Positions 1 through 9,784 of a stretch of 43,828 bases of DNA are shown here, piece after piece. Under the pieces are notes generated by a model. That model did no database searches, was not told the origin of the DNA, and worked only from the letters and a program-made list of their open reading frames with translations. Position numbers and translations under genes: made by a program. How positions within the stretch are numbered: the first letter of the stretch is position 1; every line of letters begins with the position of its first letter. Origin of the DNA: an uncultured Bacteroidales bacterium (GTDB lineage Bacteria; Bacteroidota; Bacteroidia; Bacteroidales; Bacteroidaceae); the NCBI GenBank assembly GCA_902760315.1, contig CACWFV010000044.1, positions 1 to 43,828 of the forward strand, in the 5' to 3' direction.

Positions 1-151
<151 letters not shown>

Positions 152-163
152 TTATTAACGGCA

Positions 164-171
164 CAAAGATA
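164..171 (-). promoter_or_regulatory. Bacteroidota -7 box for the GH43 gene
   Basis: Read on the minus strand this is TATCTTTG, matching TAnnTTTG. It lies about 20 nt before the GH43 start codon. No clear TTG -33 box was found at the usual distance. Confidence 0.55.
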
Positions 172-184
172 CGAAAAAAATAAT

Positions 185-192
185 TAACTTTG
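185..192 (+). promoter_or_regulatory. -7 box very close to the start codon at 198
   Basis: TAACTTTG matches TAnnTTTG and ends only 5 nt before the ATG at 198. If transcription begins the usual few bases downstream, the mRNA would be nearly leaderless from that ATG, or translation would begin at the in-frame ATG at 240. Confidence 0.5.
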
Positions 193-197
193 CACAC

Positions 198-1178
198 ATG
201 ATTGCAGAAAATCCTTACATCACTCAATATCCGGAACTGATGGCCGGCAAGACAGTGCTCTACTGCCACGGTTTTGCCAGCAGCGGACAGTCGGGTACCG
301 TGGCCCGGCTGCGTGAGGTTATGCCGCAGGCCAAGGTTGTCGCACCCGACCTGCCCATCCACCCGGCAGAGGCTATGGTTCTGTTGCATGACATCTGTCG
401 GCAAGAACAGCCGGCACTCATCTTAGGCACCTCCATGGGAGGCATGTATGCGGAACAGCTTTACGGATACGACCGCATCTGCGTGAACCCTGCCTTGGAG
501 ATGGGCGAAACCATGAGAACGCACGGCATGACGGGCACGCAACAATTCCAAAATCCGCGACAGGACGGCATACAGGAGTTCTATGTTGACAAGGCGCTTA
601 TCAAGGAGTATAAGGAACAGTCGGAACAGCGCTTCAGCGGCACTACCGACGAGGAACGCCGGCGCGTCTACGGACTCTTTGGCGACCAGGACACGACGGT
701 AGACACATACGACATCTTCCGTGAGGCCTATCCGCAGGCGCTCCACTTCCATGGCGAGCACCGCATGAACGACCAGAGTTTCATGCACAGCGTGGTACCT
801 GTTATCCGGTGGATAGACGACCGTCAGGAGCACCGCGAACGACCCATCATTTATATAGGTATGGAGACGATGGTTGACAACTACCGGAAACCGGCGGCAT
901 CGGTGCAGAAGGCTGTGCGCCAACTCATAGAGCACTACCAGGTGTATTTCGTGGCCGGAGACGAGGCCGCCACACAACCGTGGCTGGAGCAGTACATCGG
1001 TGTACCGGCCTGGCACCACCTCGTCGTCACCTGGCGACGCGACCTGCTCTACGGCGACTACCTCATCAGCCGGCAGAAAGAGGGCGACACCATGGCCACG
1101 CTGCTGGAATACGGCAGCGACACGTTCAAGACGTGGGATGACATCATAGACTACTTCTCGCACCTGGGCGGACAATAG
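198..1178 (+). CDS. YqiA-type alpha/beta hydrolase fused to a degenerate 5'-nucleotidase-like HAD domain
   Basis: 326 aa, no signal peptide, so cytoplasmic. Residues 17-208 look like a YqiA/UPF0227-type esterase: strand-HGF oxyanion motif at 24-26, nucleophile Ser79 in GTSMGG, acid in GDQD (163-166) and His188 in HGEH. Residues 216-326 resemble the C-terminal half of the 5'(3')-deoxyribonucleotidase (NT5C) family, with TWRRDLLYGDYLI and YGSDTFKTWDDII. The expected motif I, DxDxV, reads GMETM (221-225), so both catalytic aspartates are missing and the domain is short. I infer an active esterase joined to a non-catalytic, perhaps nucleotide-sensing, module. The ATG at 198 is used here; the ATG at 240 (residue 15), just before the first beta strand, is a credible alternative start. 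It leads an operon-like run with GH5 and GH94. Confidence 0.8.
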   Translation: MIAENPYITQYPELMAGKTVLYCHGFASSGQSGTVARLREVMPQAKVVAPDLPIHPAEAMVLLHDICRQEQPALILGTSMGGMYAEQLYGYDRICVNPALEMGETMRTHGMTGTQQFQNPRQDGIQEFYVDKALIKEYKEQSEQRFSGTTDEERRRVYGLFGDQDTTVDTYDIFREAYPQALHFHGEHRMNDQSFMHSVVPVIRWIDDRQEHRERPIIYIGMETMVDNYRKPAASVQKAVRQLIEHYQVYFVAGDEAATQPWLEQYIGVPAWHHLVVTWRRDLLYGDYLISRQKEGDTMATLLEYGSDTFKTWDDIIDYFSHLGGQ

Positions 1179-1193
1179 CCCGTCACCGGCAAG

Positions 1194-1225
1194 AGGAGGA
1201 CAACATGACCGAACAACCTAAATAA
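1194..1225 (+). other. Shine-Dalgarno plus 6-codon mini-ORF before the GH5 gene
   Basis: AGGAGG at 1194-1199 is followed after 5 nt by ATG (1205) and a six-residue frame, MTEQPK, ending in TAA at 1223-1225. The GH5 ATG follows 6 nt later at 1232. Spacing is ideal for initiation, which is notable in a phylum where Shine-Dalgarno use is rare. Whether it is translated is unknown. Confidence 0.3.
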
Positions 1226-1231
1226 CAAAAT

Positions 1232-2383
1232 ATGAAAAAGATTCTGTATTCGGTGGCAGTGATTGCCATCACCATGCTGGCAATGACCGCCTGCACGAGC
1301 AAGAGTGAGACCAACAACGAAGTAAACAATTTTCGCATCAAGAGAGGTACCAACCTAAGCCACTGGCTGTCGCAAAACAATGAAGACCGCGGCGAAGCGC
1401 GCCGGCTGCACATCCAGGAAGACGACTTCGCACGACTGGACTCACTGGGTTTCGACTTTGTACGCATACCCATTGACGAGGTGCAGTTCTGGGACGAGGA
1501 GGGCAACAAGCTGCAGGAGGCTTGGGACCTGCTGACCTTTGCACTCGACCAGTGTGGCAAGCACCACCTGCGCGCCATTGTCGACCTGCATATCATCCGC
1601 TCACACTATTTCAATGCCGTCAACGAAGGAGGGGCAGATGCCAACACGCTGTTTACCTCGGAGAAAGCACAGCAAGACCTCATCAACCTGTGGTACCAGC
1701 TGTCGGACGTACTGAAAGGCTACAGCAACGACTCCGTGGCCTATGAATTCATGAACGAGCCGGTGGCAGAAGACCACGAACAATGGAACCAACTCATTGC
1801 CAAGGTGCACAAAGCACTGCGCGAACGCGAGCCTCAGCGCACGCTGGTCATTGGCAGCAACCGCTGGCAAGGCTATGAGACCATGAAATACCTGAAGGTG
1901 CCGGAGGGCGACAAGAACATCGTGCTCTCCTTTCACTATTACAACCCCATGCTGCTGACACACTATGGTGCCTGGTGGACACCTATCGGCAAGTACACAG
2001 GCAAGGTAAACTACCCCGGCATACTGGTATCGAAGGAAGACTACGAAGCTGCGCCCGACTCACTGAAACCGGAACTGGAGCAGTACACGCAACAGGTGTG
2101 GGACATCAACAAGATTCGCGAGGACTTCAAGGACGCCATTGCCGTCGCCAAGAAGTACAACCTGCAACTGTTCTGTGGCGAGTGGGGCGTCTATGAGCCT
2201 GTAGACCGCGAACTGGCCTACAAGTGGACCAAGGACATGCTCAGCGTCTTTGACGAGTTTAACATTGCCTGGACGACTTGGTGCTACGATGCCGACTTTG
2301 GCTTCTGGGACCAGCAGAAGCACACCTTCAAGGACAAGCCCCTGGTGGACATGCTGATGCAAGCAAAAGGACTGGAAAAGTAA
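1232..2383 (+). CDS. GH5 family lipoprotein, endo-beta-1,4-glucanase type
   Basis: 383 aa. A signal peptide ends at Cys21 (MTAC lipobox), so this is a lipoprotein of the periplasm or cell surface. The body is a GH5 TIM barrel: RGTNLSHW near residue 38, FVRIP at 77-81, acid/base Glu176 in FMNEP, HYYN at 235-238 and nucleophile Glu317 in FCGEWG. These match cellulase-type GH5 enzymes, which cut beta-1,4-glucans by a retaining mechanism; mannan or mixed-linkage glucan remains possible. It follows the hydrolase gene by 53 nt and precedes a GH94 phosphorylase by 41 nt with no promoter box seen between them, suggesting one transcript and a shared beta-glucan role. No carbohydrate-binding module is visible. 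Confidence 0.87.
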   Translation: MKKILYSVAVIAITMLAMTACTSKSETNNEVNNFRIKRGTNLSHWLSQNNEDRGEARRLHIQEDDFARLDSLGFDFVRIPIDEVQFWDEEGNKLQEAWDLLTFALDQCGKHHLRAIVDLHIIRSHYFNAVNEGGADANTLFTSEKAQQDLINLWYQLSDVLKGYSNDSVAYEFMNEPVAEDHEQWNQLIAKVHKALREREPQRTLVIGSNRWQGYETMKYLKVPEGDKNIVLSFHYYNPMLLTHYGAWWTPIGKYTGKVNYPGILVSKEDYEAAPDSLKPELEQYTQQVWDINKIREDFKDAIAVAKKYNLQLFCGEWGVYEPVDRELAYKWTKDMLSVFDEFNIAWTTWCYDADFGFWDQQKHTFKDKPLVDMLMQAKGLEK

Positions 2384-2424
2384 ATACGGAAAAAGTGACT
2401 AATTGATAATATAGAAAAACAAAC

Positions 2425-4947
2425 ATGGCAAAGACATTCGGACATTTTGATGACCTGCACCGCGAGTACGTCATCACCGACCCAGCAACACCGTTCCCAT
2501 GGATTAACTACCTGGGCAACGAAGACTTCTTCGGACTTATCAGTAATACGGCAGGAGGTTACGACTTCTATAAAGACGCCAAGTTCCGCCGCATCACTCG
2601 CTACCGCTATAATGGCGTACCGATGGACGCCGGTGGGCGCTACTTCTACATCAAGGATGGAGAAACCGTCTGGAACCCCGGTTGGAAACCCTGCAAGACA
2701 CCGCTTGACAGCTATGAGTGTCGGCATGGCATGAACTACACCCGCATTACGGGCAGCAAGAATGGCGTCGAGGCTTCTGTGCTCTTCTTCGTACCCTTGC
2801 ATTCATGGGCCGAGGTGCAGAAGCTGACGCTGCGGAACACCACCAAGGAGGTGAAGACGCTGAAACTCTTCTCGTTTGCTGAGTGGTGTCTGTGGAATGC
2901 GGCTACAGATATGGAGAACTTCCAGCGCAACTGGTCGACCGGCGAGGTGGAGATAGAGCGTCTCACTCTTGACGGCTCTTCTGTCGAACCCACCACCATC
3001 TATCACAAGACGGAATACAAGGAGCGCCGCAACCACTATGCCTATTACGCGCTGACCAATGCCAAGGCCGACGGCTACGACACTGACCGCGAGTCGTTCA
3101 TCGGACTGTATAACGACTTCTCTAATCCACAGTGTGTCATGGCTGGCAAACCCGCCAACTCACTGGCTCACGGCTGGAGCCCCATAGCCTCTCACTATGT
3201 AGAGGTGACGCTGCAGCCAGGTGAGAAGAAGGACTTCATCTTCGTACTGGGCTACGCCGAGAACGAGCAGGAGAAGAAGTTTGAAGCAAACGCTCAACAA
3301 TCTACTCCCAACGCTCAACTCATCACCTCGCTAGGCGATCTGGACCACACTATTATTAATAAGGAGAAGGCCCACGCCGTGATAGAGCGCTTCTCGACAG
3401 TAGAAGCTGTCGACGCTGCCTTCAAGGAGTTAGGCCAGTTGTGGGACGAACTGCTGTCGAAGTTCTCTGTCAAGAGCAGCGACGAGCGCCTCGACCGCAT
3501 GGTCAACATCTGGAACCAGTACCAGTGTATGATTACCTTCTGCTTCTCACGCTCTGCCTCGTTCTTCGAGAGTGGCGTGGGCCGTGGCATGGGATTCCGC
3601 GACAGCAACCAGGACTTGGTGGGCTTTGTCCACCAGATTCCCAGTCGTGCGCGCCAGCGCATCATCGATATCGCGTCTACCCAGTTTCCTGACGGTGGCT
3701 GCTACCACCAGTACCAGCCGCTGACCAAGCGCGGCAACAACGACATTGGCGGCGGTTTCAACGACGACCCCTGCTGGCTCATCTTCGGTACGGTGGCATA
3801 CGTCAAGGAGACAGGCGACTTCAGTATTCTCGACGAGCCCGTGCCCTTCGACAACCAACCTGGCAGCGAGGTGTCACTGTTTGAACACCTGCGCATCTCC
3901 TTCGACCATGTCGTCAACAACCTCGGTCCTCACATGCTGCCCCTAATAGGCCGTGCCGACTGGAACGACTGTCTGAACCTGAACTGTTTCTCGTGGGACC
4001 CCAACGAGTCGTTCCAGACGACAGAGAACAACAGCGAGGGTTCGAAGGCTGAGTCGCTGATGATAGCCGGCCTATTTGTATTCACTGGCAAGCAGTACGT
4101 AGAGCTTTGCGAGAAAATGGGTAAGCGCGAGGAGGCTCAGCGTGCCCAGCAGTGTATCGACGCCATGGTGGAAGCCGTCAAGAAGCACGGCTGGGACGGC
4201 GAGTGGTATCTGCGCGCCTATGACTTCTACGGCCACAAGATTGGTTCCAAGGAGTGTGAGGAGGGTAAGATTTTCATTGAGTCACAGGGCTTCTGCACCA
4301 TGGCCGGCATCGGACAAGAGGAAGGCATGGTGGACAAGGCACTTGACAGTTGCAAGAAATATCTCGACTGCGAGCACGGCATGGTACTTAACAATCCCGC
4401 CTTCACCCGTTACTATGTAGAGATGGGCGAGATTAGCTCCTACCCTGCTGGCTACAAGGAGAATGCGGGCATCTTCTGCCATAACAACCCATGGGTGATT
4501 ATCGGTGAGACGGTAGCCCACCGTGGTAACGACGCCTGGGAGCACTATACGAAGATATGTCCGGCATGGATCAAAGACCAGCAGCTGCACAAGGTGGAGC
4601 CATACGTCTACTGCCAGATGGTGGCCGGCAAGGATGCTGCCAAACCTGGCGAGGGTAAGAACTCGTGGCTGACGGGTACGGCAGCATGGAACTGGCTGAC
4701 CATCACCCAGTACATTCTGGGCATCAAGCCTACCTTCGACGGCATAGAGATAGACCCTTGTATCCCGTCAACACTGAAGGAGTACAATGTACAGCGCACG
4801 CTGCGCGACGCTACGTTTGACATCACGGTGAAGAACCCTGACGGCAAGGAGAGCGGCATCAGCCGGATAGTGGTCGACGGACAACCCATCGCGGGCAACA
4901 TCGTCAAGGCCACAGCAGGTCATCACACCATTGAGGTGACCATGTAG
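2425..4947 (+). CDS. GH94 cellobiose phosphorylase
   Basis: 840 aa, no signal peptide, cytosolic. GH94 enzymes split cellobiose with phosphate into glucose 1-phosphate and glucose, saving one ATP relative to hydrolysis. The N-terminal beta-sandwich opens with the typical FGHFDD and PWINYLGN. The (alpha/alpha)6 barrel holds [12 protein letters not shown] and [10 protein letters not shown] (Asp512 and Asp515; the catalytic acid lies in this motif), then [14 protein letters not shown] and [11 protein letters not shown]. Length fits cellobiose phosphorylases and is well short of cellodextrin or cyclic glucan enzymes with extra domains, although cellodextrin use cannot be excluded. The gene lies behind a GH5 glucanase and is followed 16 nt after its stop by a strong hairpin terminator, so it ends the operon. 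Confidence 0.9.
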   Translation: MAKTFGHFDDLHREYVITDPATPFPWINYLGNEDFFGLISNTAGGYDFYKDAKFRRITRYRYNGVPMDAGGRYFYIKDGETVWNPGWKPCKTPLDSYECRHGMNYTRITGSKNGVEASVLFFVPLHSWAEVQKLTLRNTTKEVKTLKLFSFAEWCLWNAATDMENFQRNWSTGEVEIERLTLDGSSVEPTTIYHKTEYKERRNHYAYYALTNAKADGYDTDRESFIGLYNDFSNPQCVMAGKPANSLAHGWSPIASHYVEVTLQPGEKKDFIFVLGYAENEQEKKFEANAQQSTPNAQLITSLGDLDHTIINKEKAHAVIERFSTVEAVDAAFKELGQLWDELLSKFSVKSSDERLDRMVNIWNQYQCMITFCFSRSASFFESGVGRGMGFRDSNQDLVGFVHQIPSRARQRIIDIASTQFPDGGCYHQYQPLTKRGNNDIGGGFNDDPCWLIFGTVAYVKETGDFSILDEPVPFDNQPGSEVSLFEHLRISFDHVVNNLGPHMLPLIGRADWNDCLNLNCFSWDPNESFQTTENNSEGSKAESLMIAGLFVFTGKQYVELCEKMGKREEAQRAQQCIDAMVEAVKKHGWDGEWYLRAYDFYGHKIGSKECEEGKIFIESQGFCTMAGIGQEEGMVDKALDSCKKYLDCEHGMVLNNPAFTRYYVEMGEISSYPAGYKENAGIFCHNNPWVIIGETVAHRGNDAWEHYTKICPAWIKDQQLHKVEPYVYCQMVAGKDAAKPGEGKNSWLTGTAAWNWLTITQYILGIKPTFDGIEIDPCIPSTLKEYNVQRTLRDATFDITVKNPDGKESGISRIVVDGQPIAGNIVKATAGHHTIEVTM

Positions 4948-4963
4948 CGCACAAACCATCAGT

Positions 4964-4989
4964 AAAAGCCGGCCTTCGCGCCGGCTTTT
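4964..4989 (+). terminator. Rho-independent terminator after GH94
   Basis: GCCGGC (4968-4973) and GCCGGC (4980-4985) pair around a CTTCGC loop. The stem is flanked by AAAA before and TTTT after, so it can extend to 10 bp and end in a short T run. Confidence 0.85.
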
Positions 4990-5042
4990 CTGATGGATAC
5001 AACAGAAAGAAAATCGCCCAGCAATAGCTGACAACACAGCAC

Positions 5043-5084
5043 AAAAAACGCCTCGAACAGCAAGGACAGCTGTCGGGGCGCTTT
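5043..5084 (-). terminator. Rho-independent terminator after pnp
   Basis: On the minus strand the arms 5073-5080 and 5049-5056 pair over 8 bp with one G-U, with a further inner pairing of ACAGC and GCTGT. A run of six T follows (5043-5048 read as A on the plus strand). It lies about 26 nt past the pnp stop. Confidence 0.75.
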
Positions 5085-5109
5085 CTATTTATGTTGTTAA
5101 ACTACAGTC

Positions 5110-7399
5110 TTAGAAGTCCATCTTGTCCAGCTCGTCGCTGAAGTCCTTGGGCTCATGGTTCTCGGCGGGAGCCTGATACTCGTCGTTGCGCTCGCGACGC
5201 TCACCACGCTCAGGACGGGGACGACGCTCGCCATTACGCTCCGGACGGGGGCGACGCTCGCCACGATCAGGGCGCTCACCACGCTCGCGACGGGCGGGAC
5301 GCTCCTGGTAGCCCTCAGGCTTCTCGATGAGCACACGGTGAGAGAGCTTGAACTTACCAGTCTTGGGGTCAATCTCCAGCAGTTTCACCTGAATCTTGTC
5401 ACCCTCCTTGATACCAGCTTCCTCAACGGTCTCCAGGCGCTTCCAGTCAATCTCCGAGATGTGGAGCAAACCATCCTTGCCAGGCATAAACTCTACGAAG
5501 CAGCCATAAGGCATGATGCTGCGTACGGTGCCCTCGTAGACCTCGCCAACTTCAGGGATGGCGACAATGGCCTTAATCTTGGCAATGGCAGCGTCGATGC
5601 TCTCCTTGTTAGGACCGCTGACCTGAATCTTGCCAACGCCGTCTTCCTCATCGATGGTAATGGTAGCACCGGTGTCTTCCTGCATCTGCTGTATAATCTT
5701 ACCACCAGGACCAATGACAGCACCGATGAACTCCTTCGGAATTTCGAAGGCCTCGATGCGGGGTACGTGGGGCTTCAGTTCCGGACGTGGCTCAGCAATA
5801 GTGTCGGTGATGCACTTCAAAATGTGCTCACGGCCAGCCTTGGCCTGCATCAGTGCCTTCTCCAGAATGTCGAACGACAGACCGTCGCACTTGATATCCA
5901 TCTGGGTAGCGGTCAAGCCATCCTTGGTACCGGTGGTCTTGAAGTCCATATCGCCCAGGTGGTCCTCGTCACCAAGGATATCAGAGAGCACTGCGTACTT
6001 GTCTTCACCAGGGTTCTTAATCAGACCCATGGCGATACCTGATACAGGCTTCTTCATGGGAACACCGGCGTCCATCAGAGCCAACGTACCGGCACAGACA
6101 GTAGCCATAGACGAAGAACCATTAGACTCCAGAATCTGGCTCACTACACGAACGGTGTAAGGGAAGTCGGCAGGAATCATCTCCTTCAGAGCGCGCCAAG
6201 CCAGGTGGCCGTGACCAATCTCACGACGACCTACGCCACGCTGAGCCTTGGCTTCGCCCGTGCAGAACGGGGGGAAGTTATAGTGCAACAGGAAGCGCTG
6301 GTAGCTCTTGTCCAGCACGTCGTCAACGAGTTTCTCGTCGAGTTTGGTACCCAGGGTAACGGTGGTCAGCGACTGGGTCTCGCCACGGGTAAAGATGCTG
6401 CTGCCGTGAGGCATGGGAAGCGGAGATACCTCGCACCAGATGGGGCGGATGTCGGTAGTCTTACGACCGTCCAGACGAATGCCCTCGTCCAGGATGCAAC
6501 GACGCATGGCGTCACGCTCTACGTCGTGGTAGTAGCGGTCCATCATGGCATCGTACTCCTCGTCGCTAATCTCGACGTCTTCGGCTGCTGTCGTGTCAGC
6601 AGCTGCTTCTGCTGCAGCCTTGCGCTCCTCGAAGAACTTCTCCTTGAAGTCGGTGAGCAGCTTCTCGAAGGCGTCGGCGCGGTCCTGCTTAGGCAGTGCC
6701 TGCTTGGTGATGTCGTAGGCGGGCTGATAGAGTTCCTTGTTCATGCGCTCGCGCAGTGCCTCGTCGTTCACCTCATGGTTGTACTCGCGCTTCACGTCCT
6801 TGCCCAATTCCTTGGACAGCTCAGCCTGCAGTTCGCACATGGGTTTGATGGCATCCATGGCAGCCTTCAGCGCACCCAGCAAGTCCTGCTCCGATACTTC
6901 CTTCATCTCGCCCTCCACCATCATGATGTTCTCGGCAGAGGCACCGACCATGATGTCCATATCGGCCTCCTTCATCTGCTCGAAGGTAGGATCGATAACA
7001 TACTCACCATTGATAGGCATCGGGCTGGTCAACACCATCGGCGCTGAACAGCATTACGTTGACATAGACTTCTGCGTGATAGTTGGAGGGGAACAACGGA
7101 CGGAGCACACGGTCGACCAGACGGCTTGTCAGGATTTCATTGTCCGAAGCTTTACCCTCGCGCTTGGTGAAGCCACCAGGGAAACGGCCTGCGGCGGCAT
7201 ACTGCTCTCTGTAGTCTACCTGCAGAGGCATGAAATCTGTTCCGGGAACTGCGTCCTTTGCGGCACAAACAGTAGCCAGCAACACAGTGTTGTTCATGCG
7301 GAGCATCACACTGCCGTCGGCCTGCTTTGCCACTTTCCCGGTTTCAATTGTGATGGTTCTTCCATCAGGCAATTGAATACTTTTCGTAATTACGTTCAT
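5110..7399 (-). pseudogene. pnp: Polyribonucleotide nucleotidyltransferase (PNPase), disrupted by an internal out-of-frame deletion
   Basis: PNPase is a 3'-5' phosphorolytic exoribonuclease of the RNA degradosome. The 5' part (7399 down to 7004, 131 aa from [10 protein letters not shown]) carries the start of the first RNase PH-like domain and ends [12 protein letters not shown], then YQW and a stop. The 3' part lies in another frame (5110-7038) and resumes at [13 protein letters not shown]. It contains the helical domain, the second RNase PH domain ([17 protein letters not shown] of the KH domain) and an S1 domain, then an Arg/Glu-rich tail after about residue 585 of that frame. Compared with other Bacteroides-type PNPases as I recall them, about 27-28 residues (an Ala/Leu-rich stretch and the following strand) are missing at the junction near 7016-7022, leaving a +1 shift. 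It is either an assembly error or a true null allele; the rest is well kept, with no other stops. Confidence 0.85.
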
Positions 7400-7455
7400 C
7401 TTGATTATAACATCTAAAAAAATAAAAATACTGCGGCTTTGCGCAAAAAACTGTG

Positions 7456-7463
7456 CAAAGGTA
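7456..7463 (-). promoter_or_regulatory. -7 box for pnp
   Basis: Minus strand TACCTTTG, a strong match to TAnnTTTG, 56 nt upstream of the pnp ATG at 7399. No perfect TTG was seen at the -33 distance. It is divergent from the promoter at 7505-7534. Confidence 0.6.
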
Positions 7464-7504
7464 CACATTATTAATATAATAAACGAATATTCACCGCTAA
7501 ATTA

Positions 7505-7534
7505 TTGTTTTTTAGGAAAAAAGGTGTACCTTTG
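7505..7534 (+). promoter_or_regulatory. Bacteroidota promoter for the DUF4369/thioredoxin-like lipoprotein
   Basis: TTG at 7505-7507, 19 nt spacer, TACCTTTG at 7527-7534. Spacing and both boxes fit the sigma-ABfr consensus. The start codon at 7565 lies 30 nt downstream. Confidence 0.75.
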
Positions 7535-7564
7535 CAGTCAAATTTGAAAATAAGTCTATTAAAC

Positions 7565-8707
7565 ATGAAGAAATATCTGTTGATAACAATGGCTGCGTTG
7601 GCCATCGCATCGTGTAGTGAGAAAAAGTTCCACGTAGAGGGCTCCATCAGCAATGCCAAAGACTCTTTGCTGCTGTTTGAGCACGTCGGCATCGAGGATG
7701 TCAGCACCCTCGACTCCATCCGCCTGGATGCTGACGGCACTTTCAGTTTCAGCGGCGATGCCCACGAGGCTCCGGAGTTTTATCGCTTACGCATAGCCGG
7801 CCAGATTATCAACGTATCCATTGACTCCACGGAGACCGTTACCATCAAGGGCAGCTACCCGCAGATGGCTACCAACTATGAGGTCAGCGGTTCCGAAAAC
7901 TGTCAGAAAATCAAGGAACTGTCGCTGAAACAGATAGACCTCTACCAGCGCGCCGTGGCCGTCAGCGAGAACGAGGATATGACCGTGGAGGCTACCAATG
8001 ACAGCATTCTGAGCATGATCAAGCAATACAAGGAGACGGTGAAGAACGACTACATCTACGCAGCGCCCAACAAGGCCTACGCCTACTTTGCCCTCTTCCA
8101 GACTCTTGGCGACATGTTGCTCTTCAATCCGCGCACCGACCGTGACGACATCAAGGCTTTTGCCGCCGTTGCTACCAGCTGGGACAGCTACTATCCCAAC
8201 TCTATACGAGGCACCAATCTGCATAACATTGCCCTGGAGGGCATGAAGAACATCCGTCTGAACGACGCCGCACAGCAGCAGACCATTGACGCTGACAAGG
8301 TGCAGACGGCAGGCATCATCGACATCACCCTGCCTGACAACAAGGGAAAGCTGCGCAAGCTGTCGGACCTGAAAGGCAAGGTCGTGTTGCTCGACTTCCA
8401 CGTTTTCGCTGCCGACCAGTCGCCAGCCCGCATTCTCCAACTGCGCGAGCTCTACAACAAGTACCACGCCCAGGGACTGGAAATCTATCAGGTCAGCATT
8501 GACCCTGACGAGCACTTCTGGAAACAGCAGACTGCCGCACTGCCCTGGATTAGCGTCCGCGACTCCGAGGGTTTGCAGTCAGCGTCGCTGGCACTCTATA
8601 ACGTCCAGGGACTTCCCGACTTCTTCCTCATTGACCGCGGCAACAACATCGTGGGGCGCGCAGCCAACATCAAGGACCTGGAGCAGCGCATCAAGAGCCT
8701 GCTGTAA
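7565..8707 (+). CDS. DUF4369 lipoprotein with a thioredoxin-like domain lacking the CXXC motif
   Basis: 380 aa from ATG 7565. This start is chosen because it gives a clean lipoprotein signal peptide (MKKYLL..., lipobox IASC, Cys17) downstream of the promoter. Residues 20-115 look like a DUF4369 beta-sandwich (FHVEGSISNAKDSLLLF, LDADGTFSFSG). Residues 115-230 are helical. The C-terminal 130 residues have the TlpA/AhpC-type thioredoxin fold: LPDNKGKLRKLSDLKGKVVLLDF, then the cis-Pro region GLPDFFLIDRGNNIVGR. Where active relatives have WASWCGPC, this protein reads HVFAADQSP, so both redox cysteines are gone. It is probably a periplasmic protein that binds a partner or ligand and does not exchange disulfides. 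It is followed 42 nt later by ruvB. Confidence 0.82.
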   Translation: MKKYLLITMAALAIASCSEKKFHVEGSISNAKDSLLLFEHVGIEDVSTLDSIRLDADGTFSFSGDAHEAPEFYRLRIAGQIINVSIDSTETVTIKGSYPQMATNYEVSGSENCQKIKELSLKQIDLYQRAVAVSENEDMTVEATNDSILSMIKQYKETVKNDYIYAAPNKAYAYFALFQTLGDMLLFNPRTDRDDIKAFAAVATSWDSYYPNSIRGTNLHNIALEGMKNIRLNDAAQQQTIDADKVQTAGIIDITLPDNKGKLRKLSDLKGKVVLLDFHVFAADQSPARILQLRELYNKYHAQGLEIYQVSIDPDEHFWKQQTAALPWISVRDSEGLQSASLALYNVQGLPDFFLIDRGNNIVGRAANIKDLEQRIKSLL

Positions 8708-8749
8708 GTCCGGACACCCTCATGGCTTCATACAACGAAATGACCGACG

Positions 8750-9784
8750 ATGAACGAAGATTTTGACATCAGAGAGGAACAGCTGTCGTCTACCGAGAAA
8801 GAGTTCGAGAACGCACTGCGCCCGCTGGCCTTCAACGACTTCAGCGGACAGAAGCAGGTGGTGGAGAATCTGGAGGTATTCGTCGAGGCAGCCAAATACC
8901 GTGGCGAGCCGCTTGACCACGTACTGCTGCATGGTCCTCCTGGACTGGGCAAGACAACGCTCTCCAACATCATTGCCAATGAACTGGGCGTAGGTTTCAA
9001 GATCACCTCCGGCCCTGTGCTTGACAAGCCCGGCGACCTGGCAGGCATTCTGACATCGCTGGAGAAGAACGACGTGCTGTTCATCGATGAGATACACCGT
9101 CTGTCGCCTGTTGTTGAGGAATATCTCTACTCTGCTATGGAGGACTACCGCATCGACATTATGATTGACAAGGGTCCTTCGGCACGCTCCATTCAGATAG
9201 ACCTCAACCCATTCACGCTGGTTGGTGCCACCACCCGCAGCGGACTGCTCACCGCCCCGCTGCGAGCCCGTTTTGGCATCAACATGCACCTGCAATACTA
9301 CGACCCGGAGACGCTGCAGCGCATCATTGAGCGCTCGGCCAGTATCCTGCGTGTACCCATCACCACCGATGCGTCACTGGAGATTGCGCGCCGCTCGCGT
9401 GGTACGCCTCGTATCGCCAATGCCCTGCTGCGCCGTGTGCGCGACTTCGCACAGGTCAAAGGCACCGGGCGCATTGACTCCGACATCACGAAGATAGCAC
9501 TGAAAGCGCTGAATATCGACCAGTACGGTCTCGATGAAATCGACAACCGCATCCTGCTGACCATCATCGACAAGTTCCGTGGCGGTCCCGTGGGCATCAC
9601 TACCATTGCGACTGCCATCGGCGAGGACGCCGGCACCGTCGAGGAAGTCTACGAGCCTTTCCTCATCATGGAGGGCTTCATCAAGCGCACCCCGCGTGGC
9701 CGCATGGTCACAGAACTGGCGTACAAGCACTTCGGGCGCAATCCCTATAGTGGCAACATCATGGAACCAAGTCTTTTCGAATGA
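8750..9784 (+). CDS. ruvB: Holliday junction branch migration ATPase RuvB
   Basis: 344 aa, the usual length. RuvB is the hexameric AAA+ motor that, with RuvA and RuvC, moves and resolves Holliday junctions. Visible features: [12 protein letters not shown] near 23-33, Walker A GPPGLGKT (62-69), Walker B FIDEIH (111-116), the beta-hairpin and sensor region [18 protein letters not shown], and a winged-helix C-terminus with [17 protein letters not shown]. It starts 42 nt after the lipoprotein gene. Its TGA overlaps the coaD start in an ATGA, implying translational coupling. Neither ruvA nor ruvC is in the window, which is common in this phylum. Confidence 0.97.
   Translation: MNEDFDIREEQLSSTEKEFENALRPLAFNDFSGQKQVVENLEVFVEAAKYRGEPLDHVLLHGPPGLGKTTLSNIIANELGVGFKITSGPVLDKPGDLAGILTSLEKNDVLFIDEIHRLSPVVEEYLYSAMEDYRIDIMIDKGPSARSIQIDLNPFTLVGATTRSGLLTAPLRARFGINMHLQYYDPETLQRIIERSASILRVPITTDASLEIARRSRGTPRIANALLRRVRDFAQVKGTGRIDSDITKIALKALNIDQYGLDEIDNRILLTIIDKFRGGPVGITTIATAIGEDAGTVEEVYEPFLIMEGFIKRTPRGRMVTELAYKHFGRNPYSGNIMEPSLFE

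Noticed and set aside
5155-6042. Long open frame on the plus strand opposite pnp
   Set aside because: It is antisense to a well conserved coding region, has no family features and arises from codon bias.
7004-7040. Programmed +1 frameshifting in pnp (and likewise in mraY)
   Set aside because: Frameshifting could rejoin the frames but would not restore the missing conserved residues, and no known slippery pattern is present at UGG UGA.
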